Assembly: GCA_029844215.1 (NCBI GenBank) | Contig: CM056740.1 | Location: 24,533,873 to 24,597,872, forward strand | Source of the DNA: Przewalskia tangutica | Lineage: Eukaryota; Streptophyta; Magnoliopsida; Solanales; Solanaceae | Direction: 5' to 3' | DNA: 64,000 bases | In this document: positions 35,426 through 45,468 of the stretch, piece after piece | How the letters are laid out: each line of letters opens with the position of its first letter | Position numbering within the stretch: position 1 is the stretch's first letter | Notes under the pieces: model-generated | Told to the model about the DNA's origin: nothing | Database searches by the model: none | The model's input: the letters and a program-made list of their open reading frames with translations, nothing else | Program-made: the position numbers and the translations under genes

Positions 35426-36096
35426 TGTTATGATACAGTGGGACCGATGTTCATGTGTACTTCGTGTGATTATATCATAGATCACGGCAGCTGGAAGGTA
35501 TTCCACGCATGATTGATGTTGTGGCGTGAGACCCATTGTTATATTTGAGTAATGACTTTGAGGCGCGAGTCCACGACTGACATGATCGTTTATATATTGT
35601 GGATCGTAGTTTGGTTATCATACATGTCTCCCGCTTTATATAGACTATTATGATTTCATTTACAATATTTCTACGATTTCATACTTGGTACTGTGATCGA
35701 CCTCCTTCGGGTTGCGTTACGCCGCAGTAGTAGGTACATCGGTTGTGGATCCTCGCCATGGATCACGCCAACAGATTAGGAAGCTCCGTTTCTCGGAGGC
35801 TTATCTTTTGTATAGTCCTCACAGGTACTTGTACATCTGTGGTATGGCGGGCCCCGTCCCGTCATAGTTGTTATACACTCTTAGAGGTCCGTAGTAATCT
35901 TGGGCAAGTGGTTGTAAAGGATGTAATTGTTCGGTTATATATATATACATGAAGGTGACCGTTTTGGTTAGCCTGTTTCATACTTTATCTCTTGCTTCAT
36001 GTTTAAGTTTTTATTTCCGTTGATTTTCTCTGATGTTGTATCACTAGGGTGCCCGGGGTAAGGCACCAGTCACGGGCCCGGGATCGGGTCGTGACA

Positions 36097-36640
36097 CCAG
36101 GATTGATGATTTGTTCGACCAGTTGCAGGGTGCGAGATGTTTCTCCAAGATTGATCTGCGATCGGGCTATCATCAGGTGCGAGTTAGAGAGGCGGATATC
36201 CCTAGGACCGCATTCCGGACCCGGTACGGGCACTATGAGTTCAGGGTCATGTCTTTCGGTTTGACCAATGCTCCGGCGGTATTTATGGATTTGATGAACC
36301 GAGTGTTCAAACCATTCTTGGATACGTTTGTGATAGTATTCATTGATGACATCTTGGTTTATTCTCGCTCAGAGCGAGCACGCGAGCATTTGGCGATCTG
36401 TCCGAGAGTTCTCCAGACTCCAGCTTGTACGCCAAGTTTTCCAAATGTGAGTTTTGGTTAACTTCGGTGACTTTTCTTGGGCATATTGTCGGGGCTGATG
36501 GTATTCGGGTGGATACGGCCAAGATCGAGGCAGTCAGGACTTGGCCTAGACCTACTACACCGCTGCAGGTGCGCAGATTTACGGGCCTCACGTTATTATC
36601 GGCTCGTGGAGAAGTTTGCTTTATCTACGCCCATTGACTA
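36097..36640 (+). pseudogene. Reverse transcriptase fragment of autonomous element 2
   Basis: Begins mid-domain, right after element B, with IDDLFDQLQGARCFSKIDL. It continues SGYHQVRVREADIP, SFGLTNAPAVFMDLMNRVF and the catalytic FIDDILVYSRSE (Asp pair at about 36340-36348). The next frame gives YAKFSKCEFW, VTFLGHIVGADGIRVDTAKI and TWPRPTTPLQVR (36425-36590). One frameshift lies near 36380-36425. The RT N-terminus, protease, gag and 5' LTR of this element are not adjacent; they were separated by element B and then lost or rearranged. The product would be a gypsy chromovirus RT like that of element 1. Confidence 0.88.
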
Positions 36641-37090
36641 GGCCGACTCGTAAGACTAAGTTTCGCGGATGATGCTTGTGATCGTGGTTTCCGATTCGGG
36701 CGAGATCGACGACGCCCCGTTCTTACTCTTCCGAGGTCCGACGGCTATGTCGTGTATTGTGATCGTCGGGCATCGGGCTGGGATGTGTTGATGCAGCAGG
36801 CAAGGTTATAGCGTCGCATCCCGACACCTTAAGCATGAGAGAACTACCCCACCCATTATTCGGAGTCGCGGCGGTGATTCACGCCAAGATCCGAGGCACT
36901 ATTTGTATGGGGTTCATGTGGATATTTATACGCACCACAAGAGCCTCCAAGATATCTTCACCGTAGGAGTGAACTTACGGCGAGACGGTGGTTAGAGTTA
37001 CTCAAGGATTACGATGTCGATATCCTGCACCACCCGGAAGGCCAATGTTGTGGCGTATGCCCAGTCGTAGGTCGATGGGTAGCCTATCGG
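36641..37090 (+). pseudogene. RNase H region of element 2, heavily corrupted
   Basis: Recognised by comparison with 9347-9815: TATGTCGTGTATTGTGATCG near 36745, CATGAGAGAACTACCCCACC near 36833, GGGGTTCATGTGGATATTTA near 36910, and ACTCAAGGATTACGATGTCG at 36998. Frames change every few tens of bases. The same domain is the worst part of element 1 as well. Confidence 0.65.
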
Positions 37091-38260
37091 ATGTGCGATG
37101 CAGAGAGAGGGGCATAGTTCGCGATTTACATCTCTTAGCGAGCCTCGAGTCCGATTGATTGATTACGATAGCAGCGGTCCGGAAGTTCGAGAGGTTGTCG
37201 AGTCTTCCATCGCCGGCGAGGTGAAGAGGCAACAGCGAGGATCCGGTTTTGACGCTGCGTGATACGACTCTTCGTGAGGAAGGGTCCTGAGGTAGCACTG
37301 ACGGGTGCTAAGGTTTGAGCAGGTTGTGTGTTCGGATATTGCGAGACTTCGGGCAAGAGTTCTAGAAGCACACACGCTAAGCGTTACTCTATCCATCCGG
37401 TCGACCAAGATGTACCACGACCTCGGATCTGTGTATTGGTGGGATGGCTTGAAGGACGCGTTGCGAGTTTGTGGCTCGATGCGTGTTGTCGCAGTGAAGG
37501 TAGAGCACCGAGGCTGGTGGTTTGCGCGACGATAGAGATCCCGACCTGGAAGTGGGAGGTGATCAACATGGACTTTATCACATGATTACCTCGCACTCAG
37601 AGGAAGCATGATTCTATCTGGGTTATCGTCGACAGGCTGACAAAATCAGCCCACTTTCTTCCCGTCAGGACGACTTTTTCGGCTGAGGACTATGCCAGAC
37701 TTTACATCCAAGAGATCGTCAGACTGCATGGGGTCCCTATTTTTTATCATATCGCATGCAGAGCGGGCCATTCGCTAACCGAGGTCCTTCCGAAGGATTA
37801 GGACGCAGTGAGCCCGAGTCGCATTTCATCCTCGCATGGACGGACAGCAGAGCGCACTATCCGCACTGCGAGGATATCTGCGAGCCGTGTTATTGACTTC
37901 GTGGTAGCCGAGGATCATTTGCCTCTAGTTGAGTTTGCGTATAATAATAGCTACCACTCCGATTCGGATGGCGCCTTGTATGGAAGAAGTGCGATCGCCG
38001 ATAGGCTGGTTTGATGGCGAGTGCGATTAGTGGGACCGGACACAGTTCAGCAGCGATGGATAAGGTAAAGCTTATCCGGGGCGAGCGGCATCGAGTCGGC
38101 GATGGTCGATGCAGATCATCGTCGTCGGCATCCGGAGTTTGAGGTTGATGATTGGGTTTTCTGAAGGTGTCACCCATGAAGGGTGTGATGAGATTTGGCG
38201 AGAAAGAAGCTCACCAAGGTACATTGGGCCTTATCGATTGTCGCCGAGGTAGGCAAGGTT
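37091..38260 (+). pseudogene. Integrase region of element 2, fragmented
   Basis: Phrases of the H2C2 part (TKMYHDLGSVYWWDG at about 37408-37450), the core (WEVINMDFIT at 37550-37585; the coding for SIWVIVDRL and SAHFLPVRTTFSAEDYARLYI at 37610-37710), and the Glu segment near 37850, shifted. YNNSYHSDSDGA (37940-37975) and the GPY/F region near 38215-38255 follow. The CPNC zinc ligands are lost at 37470-37495 in the same way as in the fragment at 22800. Indels cluster where element 1 or the fragment at 22622-23202 has CAG or CTG, for example 37800-37905. Confidence 0.75.
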
Positions 38261-38580
38261 GCCTACGAGTTGAATCTGCCGTCCGATCTGGAGGCGGCAT
38301 CCGGTTTTTCATGTTTCTATCTTGAGAGATGTATCGGGGATCCATCTGGGTGCACCGATTGACGATGTCCAGTGGATCGAGGGTTATCGTATGAGGAGAT
38401 TCCCATGCGATAATCGATCGTCGAGTTAGGCGTCTGCGGACCAGGGCGTGGCTTCCGTCAAAGTCTTGTGGCGAACGAGCTCGGGGAGAGATGGCGTGGG
38501 AAGCTGAGGAGGACATGAGGCAGAAGTATCCTCACCTATTCCCCACACCTCCAGGTAACTCACTTTCCTACTTGTAAATT
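38261..38580 (+). pseudogene. Chromodomain-like integrase tail of element 2
   Basis: Aligns base for base, with small gaps, to 20521-20850: GTTGCCTACGAGTTGAATCT, CATCCGGTTTTTCATGTTTC, ATGGCGTGGGAAGCTGAGGA and CCTCACCTATTCCCCACACC. The frame is broken several times. Followed by about 130 non-coding bases and the polypurine tract (AAGGAGGAGA, 38702-38711). Confidence 0.72.
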
Positions 38581-38712
38581 TTCATTGACATATTTGCTTA
38601 AGTGTTGTATTGTGGCCATGTGTGGCATTTGCAAACTGTTTAAGTTATGAGGAACTTTATCATTATATGTCTTGGGAAGGAACATTCGGACGAATGTTTC
38701 TAAGGAGGAGAA

Positions 38713-39478
38713 TGTTATACCCGTATTTTCAGTATATGCGTGAGGGCGTGCACAAAAGTTTTAGCCTTAAGTTAGGCAAGGGGCGAAAATTGTGCACAAC
38801 CCCGAAAGAATTGTTTTCCACGAAAAGTTTTCCAAACCTTGCGGCGGAAAATTACTGCGACATTTATTATTTTGCGGATTTTTCCGAGAGAAAATATTTT
38901 GGACCAACGAGGCGACACTTGTCACCCTCAGTGGTCGGTAACAATGGGCAATTGTTGGCACGTTTTTTTGATGGAAAATGCCTTAAACACTTGGTCAATG
39001 TTTGCTAGATATTTATAGAGTAGATGGATAAGGTTCCACTTGCCCAAATCTCCACCATCCACTTGCCTCCACTTGCCTTAATCTTGGCCCTTGGTGGTCC
39101 TATAAATACCCTTAGTTGAAGAATTCTTCATCCACAAATCATTTTCCAAGTCTCAAAATCCTCCTCTCTTGTAGTTTTTCGTCCAACACCATCTCCCCCC
39201 CCCCTCGAGAGAGCTCTAGCCGAAACACTACCCCCTTTTGGTAGAAAAATCTCTCCATAGTATTGTTACTATTCCCAAATACCTTAGCCAATCCCTTGTA
39301 GTATTTCCAAAGTTACCTCTATACTTAGATTCCGGAAAATACTACTATACTTCCTATTAGTCACTAAACGAAACCCTAGGAGAAACTTCATTGTTGGTTG
39401 AAGTGGTAAGTAGAAGTTGTGTAGAAACTTCTAAGGGTTTCTTGGAGCGGATTGGAGCGTTCAGATTAGGAGCTAAAC
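38713..39478 (+). mobile_element. 3' LTR of element 2, first part
   Basis: Starts TGTTATACCCGTATTTTCAG after the polypurine tract. TATAAATA is at 39101-39108. Its head differs from the LTR of element 1 and resembles those at 2190 and 23813 (both minus) and 53441. Interrupted after TAAAC (39474-39478) by element C and resumed at 48740. Confidence 0.85.
39101..39108 (+). promoter_or_regulatory. TATA box in 3' LTR of element 2
   Basis: TATAAATA followed by CCC, 388 bases into the LTR. Confidence 0.55.
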
Positions 39479-40012
39479 TGTTACACCCCGTAGTTCCCGG
39501 GTATGTATATGAGGACGTACGTACGAGAATACGACATTAAAATTGGAAAGGAAGAAAGATGTGATTTTTCGACGGAAAAGTTTCCGGATTTTGTGAAGAA
39601 AAAGGTTCGTTAATGGGAATTGGATTCCCAGATTTGGTATTCGGACTTTTTAGAATATTTGAGAATTATGGAATTTTATTTCCGAAATTGGTCACGTGGG
39701 GCCCATGGGAGAATTTACGGTTTTGTGGGGCCCACTTTATTTTCGGATTTTTGGCATTACGGATATTTTCGGAAGATGAGATATTTTGGACGAGTAGGGG
39801 GCGACACGTCTCACCCCCATGTGGCCATGTTGGCCGAATGGTTGGTGGACAAGTGTTTGGACGTTTTGGTGGACAAGTGGCAAGCCACTTGTCCCATTTT
39901 TGTGGTGGACACATGTCCCATTGTTGTGGTGGACACTTGGTTGGAAGACTCCACTCCCACATGGACCAAATCTTCACCATACACTTGATTTGATCCTAGC
40001 CATTGATTTCTC

Positions 40013-40020
40013 TATAAATA
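40013..40020 (+). promoter_or_regulatory. TATA box in element C 5' LTR
   Basis: TATAAATA followed by CCCCCC, 534 bases into the LTR; 46002-46009 in the 3' LTR. It leaves about 2.9 kb of transcribed LTR before the internal region. Confidence 0.6.
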
Positions 40021-41773
40021 CCCCCCTTGTTGCAAGACTTTATTCATCCCTCACTTGAAATATTTTTCCAAGGCAAAAATTCCCCCTCCCACCCTTTGTG
40101 GTTCTCGTCCAACACCCCCCCCCTCTTGTGAAAGAATTTCTTCAAGTATTGTTATAATCCCATATACCTTAGCCAAAAATCCCTTGTAGTATTCCAAAGT
40201 TATCTTTATACTAAGAGCCCGAAAATACTACTTTATTCCTTAGTCGCAAAATAAAACCCTAGAAAAATCTTCATAAGCTTAGATGAAGTGTTAAGAGAAG
40301 TTGTTTAGAAACTTCTAAGGGTTGCTTGGAGCGGGTTGGAGCGTAAGGAATTGGAGCTAAACGTTGCTCGTGATCGACTTATAAAACTTGGATAATTTTG
40401 GGCTTATCGAGTAATGATCTTTATCCCCTATTGTAATTGGAAATTACATGTCAGTAGTAATGTATAGTTGAGTATACTATATATAGAATGAATATTGATA
40501 ATAATTGAACAGTATTTACATTGGGTGTATTTACAGTAGACTTGTAGTATTATTGTGGGCAGTGTTGTACACGTCCGGTTAGACGTGTAACCCCCTTGGA
40601 GTTGTTGGCTTGGTAGCGGGCCTTGATAGAGGAGGAGATTTATGTGCTTACGGGGGAGGAGGTGCTGCCGAATTTTCCGTAGAATAATGACCTTGTGCTT
40701 TGAATTGTTCTACGAAGAGATCTAGAGGTTGATAGACGTTTTGTGGCCTTTATAGGTTGAAGTACTACGAGTAGCGTATTCTACTTGAAGGGTGGAAAAG
40801 GCTAGCAGGGTTATAGTACTTTGGAGCATTTTGCTAATTGTCGATAATCGTCGCGAGGTATGTGAACCTCTTCCTATCTTTTCTAGCATGATTGTTGTGA
40901 ACTATGTAGTACGGTAGACGTACGTGTGCTAAACGAATTTGGTTGGTTTAAAACATAAAGTGTTATAACGGCTTTATGGGAAGTTTGTTATAACAACTTT
41001 ATGTAGGTAAAGAAATGGTCTGTGGTTTTTAAAAGATAAGAGACTTGACTTATAAATGACTTGATGTGAAATATTGAGGACTTGGTTTGTGTTAAAAAGT
41101 TGTGAAACCGCATTTATGAGAGATGGGTAATTGGGTTTTAAAAAGGAATAAGTTATATTGATTTCGGAAATGAGAATAAGTATCGAACAAACCACTGCAG
41201 CGTTAATAAAGGAAAATGTATTGACGAATAATTAATTATATTAAAACCAGTAGAAACCTCCATCTGCATAGAAGCTAAGATAAGACAAAATTGTATTACA
41301 TTTCCTAGATCATGGTTGCTTTAATAAGATCATTAATAACAAGTATTGATTTTTCTTAAATTCCAAAGTAAGGAACTTGTTTTCTAAAAGAAAAGAGACT
41401 TGAGGAAATTAAAGTGTTTTGGTTTTAAAGAAAGACATGGTTTTGTCTTAAAATGGTTTAAAAGGAAGTCATGGTTTTGTCTTAAGTTGGTTTATTCGAA
41501 AAGAAGATATGGAAATTGTTTTGGTTTACTTAAAAAGATAGTTACTCTATTTTGATACTACGGGTATCGTGTGACTTTTTGTGAAAGAAATGGATCTTTT
41601 AAAGAGTTAAAATACGTAGTACCTTGGGGTTAAAATCCGGATTTGTTGTAATAAAATGAAAGTCTATGAGTATGTTGAACTTGCCTATGCTTGTGGTGAT
41701 AGCCTTTGTTGTGCAAGTGTTGTATTTCTGTGCTACCGCGTCTCTCGTTGGAGGGCCGGCTATCTGGTTGATT

Positions 41774-42296
41774 GATGGACATACTGACACGATGGGTGGC
41801 CCACGGGTATGCTTCCACTATATCGATCCTTTTGGACATACTGACACGATGGGTGGCCCACGGGTATGCTTCCATTAGGAGTGTTATCTTGTTATTTGCT
41901 TTGGACATACTGACACGATGGGTGGCCCACGAGTATGCTTCCATTATGATTGTTATCTTGTTATTTCCTTTTGGACATAATGACACGATGGGTGGCCCAC
42001 GGGTATGCTTCCATTAGTAGTGTTATCTTGTTATTTGCTTTGGACATACTGACACGATGGGTGGCCCACGAGTATGCTTCCATTATGATTGTTATCTTGT
42101 TATTTCCTTTTGGACATACTGACACGATGGGTGGCCCACGGGTATGCTTCCATTAGGAGTGTTATCTTGTTATTTGCTTTGGACATACTGACACGATGGG
42201 TGGCCCACGAGTATGCTTCCATTATGATTGTTATCTTGTTATTTCCTTTGGACATACTGACACGATGGGTGCCCACGGTATGCTTCCATTAGGATG
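41774..42296 (+). repeat. 69/70-bp tandem array, 8 units, two-unit period
   Basis: GACACGATGG occurs at 41786, 41843, 41912, 41982, 42051, 42121, 42190 and 42259. Spacings are 57, then 69, 70, 69, 70, 69, 69. Units alternate between a form with CCCACGGGTATGC...AGGAGTG...TTTGC and one with CCCACGAGTATGC...ATGATTG...TTTCC, so the real period is a 139-base pair of units. Confidence 0.93.
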
Positions 42297-42931
42297 GTTC
42301 CATGGCCATGCTTATACCGAGGTAAGATGCCGGCATGCGACCGTTGTGGAGTTAAATTCGGGTTATATTTGAGTGATGACTTTACGCGTGAGTCCACGAC
42401 TTGACATGTGCTACATATTGTGTATCGTAGTTTGGTTATCATATATGTCTCTGTTATATATAGACTATTATGATTTCATTTATCAGATTTTCGCCACATA
42501 CTTGGTACCAGTTATCGACCTCCTTGGGCTGCGTTCATGCCGCAGTAGAGGTACACCGATGGTTGATCCTCGCCATAGGATCACATTCAGATTTTGGGAA
42601 GCTCCGTTTCTCGGAGGCTTATCTTTTGGTATGATTCCCACGAGATTGTAGGTACTTGTACATTCGTGGTATGGCGGGGCCCTGTCCGTCATAGTTGTTA
42701 TAAAAATTCTTAGAGGTCCAGAGTAATCTTGTTGGCGAGGTGGTTTGTATAGGATGTAACTGCTCAAGTTTTTATTTATATATACGTAAAGGTAACCGTT
42801 TTGGTTAGCTTTGTTTTCTTATTTCACGATTTATCTTTTATGAGTTTTTATTTCCACCGATTTTCTCTCGATGTTGTATCACTAGGGTGCCCGGTAAGGC
42901 ACGATCGCCCGAGGTCGGGTCGTGACAAAAG

Positions 42932-42942
42932 TGGTATCGAGC
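42932..42942 (+). promoter_or_regulatory. Altered primer-binding site of element C
   Basis: TGGTATCGAGC, the tRNA-Met site with CAG read as CG. Confidence 0.65.
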
Positions 42943-43124
42943 GATTAATCCTCGGAAAGTGTCTACGCATCGTATCTAGTAAGTCTTGATTATCGGCGTG
43001 TTGTGCACCACACCTATAATCGTGAGGTGCAGGATATTTAGGATTAGTTTCTTTCTTCTCACTCGAGATCGTGCCTTAGAGCCGTGTTATAAGTTGGACT
43101 CCCGCGTATTCGTTTGTGCTAGTT

Positions 43125-44540
43125 ATGCCTGCGCAAGGCAACCAGGGCCCAGAGGGGCGGGCGGCAGAGGAGGCGCTAGTGGAACACAGAGGAGTGTGAG
43201 GCACAGCCCGCCATCACCCGAGGTGATGCTTCATTCGGGAGTTCTGCGACGCCGCTAGCCCGAAGAGTTTAGAGCAAAGCGGCGGAGCTACGAGACCACG
43301 ATACCGAGCCTCTAGTCCCACGGCGAGAGCAGAGGATATGGTTATGAGGAGATGGCCCAGTTACTAGTTCGGCTTATAGCGAGGCATGAGGATAGACGGG
43401 GGGCCGGTGGTACCGGTAATACACCCAGAGCCGACGGTTTGAAACTTCGGGACTTTTTGGAGTTGCAGTCCACCAGAGTTCTATGGGTCGAGGCGAGGAT
43501 GATCCTCGGAGTTTATACGGCGATTGTAGCGGATCATGAGAGTGATCGAGGCCTCAGAGACAGAGTCGGTGGTATTAGGTTCACATCGGTGCGTGATACC
43601 GCGATCGGTTTGATTCATGGAACCGTCCCGAGAGCATGCGCCCAGTGGTTGGGACGAGTTCTCGAGGCATTTCTTACACACTTCTTGCCCTCGCGGATGA
43701 GAGAGCTCGCGAATAGATTTATGATGTCGAGGCGAGCAGGCGGACGGTTCGGAAATCTGATGTCGAGTTTGACTCATTGGCTCGTTATGTCCCCGCTTTA
43801 ATGGCAGACATGGAGGATAGAGTGCACCGATATGTCACAGGACTTGACGATTATCTAGTAAAGAGTTGTACAAGAGTAGCTCTTCAGTCAGGCATGGACA
43901 TTGCCCGCGCATGAGCTTATGCGCGCAGATCGAGGAACGTAGATCGGCGGATTAACCAAGATCGCCAGGAAGAGGCCGCGAGCAGGTCCTTGGTAACTTT
44001 CGAGGCGGACCTTCTCAGCAGATCGTTATGCGCCTCGCCAAGATGAGTGGTCCTCCACAGACTTCAGGACGTTCGGGGTATTTAGGAGTTGGTCAGAACT
44101 CCAGGGTTTCTGGTTCACAGATTTACATAGGTTCTAGCCACCGTTGATTTCCCCTCGGTGTTCACTATGTGGTAGACGTCATCCCGAAATGTCGTCTTTT
44201 ACTAATGCTTGTTTTACCAACTACGGCCGTGGCCATGAGAGAGAATGTCCTAGTAGGAGGATACGTGGGATGACTTAGCCTACTGTGTCGCTTGGATCTG
44301 GTTCGGAGAGGAAGGGGTGTTAGCGAGAGGCCACCCCACCCCTGGTATGGCCGTTGTGGTAGGTGTTCTTATGGGAGTGTCGTACTACTGATAGCTTGTT
44401 ATGCTTGCCATCGGGCCATTTTGCGAAATTGTCCGACCGCAGGTGGCGCGGATGTTACGACTCGACGCCGGGATCGATGGTGGTTCATCACCTTCAGAGT
44501 TACGCGCCACAGAGCGGGATTTGATTAGAACGACAAAGGA
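43125..44540 (+). pseudogene. gag of element C, frameshifted
   Basis: The ATG at 43125 lies 198 bases after the LTR. The frame is soon lost. Capsid-type coding is seen in 43352-43801 (MAQLLVRLIARHED near the start; the F..HFLPSRMRE...F region near 43670-43720). EFDSLAR- and MEDRVHRYVTGLDDYL-type coding (43765-43860) and a zinc-knuckle region at 44190-44460 follow by similarity to elements E and F. No protease or polymerase follows. Frame breaks are dense. The protein cannot be read through as it stands, but the order of parts is that of a Gag with several zinc knuckles. Confidence 0.7.
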
Positions 44541-45468
44541 AAGTGAGGCAAGAGTTACTGAGATATCTTCAAATTAAGAGACTTGTTTAGGTCGTTATGA
44601 CGTGTGGAGTGCTATGTGCGGATAACATTGTGTTAGGTGTGGATTAGAAAACATGGGTAGTTGAAAAGGGTAAGTCTGGGGACGAGAAAATGGTGAGCCT
44701 TAGAATTTATAACGGTTGGGACCTTGGATGCAAGGCCGTCTTGAGTGGAAGATTTTACGGTTGATCTTTGTCGGAGAGCATAGTATACGTGGACTTTTGT
44801 GTGATAATTCCATGGGTAGTTTGAGATAAAGAGTTAGCTTTCATTACGTGAATTAGTAAGATTGTTCCGGATCGGGGAACGAGAGAGTTTAGCGCGATAG
44901 CGGTCGTTGAGGCGGATCGCGGGTCAACCCGCGGCCGGAATGAGGTGGGGTCGGTTCGAGGTGGTCCGCGGTGGTAGGATCACGAGGTGCAAGGCCCAAG
45001 TTTAGGTAACCGTTATGCGAGTTCGTGGATACGTTCGACCAGAATCGGATCTTGAAGGCCGGTAAGGGCCTTAAAGGAATTTGAGGCTAGTAAAATGACC
45101 AAGTTTGGAGGTAGTGACTCAAAGGTTTTGGAAACTGAAGCGATGACTGGAGTATGGTACGTGTACTAGAGAGACTTCGGGTGTACGAGAAGGGTACGAC
45201 GAGTAAGGAAAGGAGTGAGCGTGTGTTAGAGAATAAAAGAGATCATTTTGTTGTGAAGTGAAGATGCGAAGGAGTATCCTTTAGACCATAGGTGAAAGCT
45301 TTTGTGATGTTAGAGGTGATTCCTCGTTGGCTTGGATTGGAGTTTTGCGCATGTTATATTATGGCGGTGTGGCATAAGTTTTGTTAGTATAGTTGTTAAG
45401 ACTATACCATCGCATGTATGTTTTGAGACTTAGAAGGAACTTTCGGGACGAATGTTTCTAAGGAAGAA
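44541..45468 (+). other. Element C post-gag conserved non-coding region
   Basis: No supported gene. Homologous to 31965-32888. The dyad extends to CGCGGGTCAACCCGCG (44918-44933). Ends with GGAACTTTCGGGACGAATG and a shortened polypurine tract (AAGGAAGA, 45460-45467). Confidence 0.75.

Larger units (their letters stand above)
28411..36096 (+). mobile_element. Element B: non-autonomous giant-LTR element, 5' truncated
   Basis: 5' LTR remnant 28411-30537, internal region 30538-32888, full 3' LTR 32889-36096. It is gag-only, like A, C, E and F. The right end CGTGACA at 36096 abuts RT sequence of autonomous element 2 (CCAGGATTGATGATTTG), so it had inserted into a pol gene. The left side (first 1.1 kb of the 5' LTR and the upstream target) is gone, replaced by the antisense LTR at 26239-28410, so no target duplication can be seen. 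Confidence 0.88.
32889..36096 (+). mobile_element. Element B 3' LTR
   Basis: 3208 bases, TGTTATACCCCGTAG...GGGTCGTGACA. TATAAATA is at 33402-33409, followed by CCCCC. A splice-donor-like GAGGTAATG lies at 33791, and GTTATAAC blocks at 34330-34375 and 34580-34625. The tandem array is at 35105-35425. Confidence 0.9.
39479..42927 (+). mobile_element. Element C 5' LTR
   Basis: Starts TGTTACACCCCGTAG and ends GGGTCGTGACA. TATAAATA at 40013-40020. The conserved GTTATAAC pair is at 40962-40969 and 40987-40994, and AGGTATGTG at 40857. An 8-unit tandem array lies at 41774-42296. Confidence 0.9.

Noticed and set aside
41666..42292. Open frames through the GACACGATGGGTGG array giving repeated short peptides
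   Set aside because: A 69/70-base period keeps frames open by chance in a repeat; the frame shifts between units and the array is non-coding in an LTR.
41774..42296. Centromeric satellite
   Set aside because: The array has only 4-8 units and always sits at the same place inside an LTR, so it is an LTR-internal repeat.
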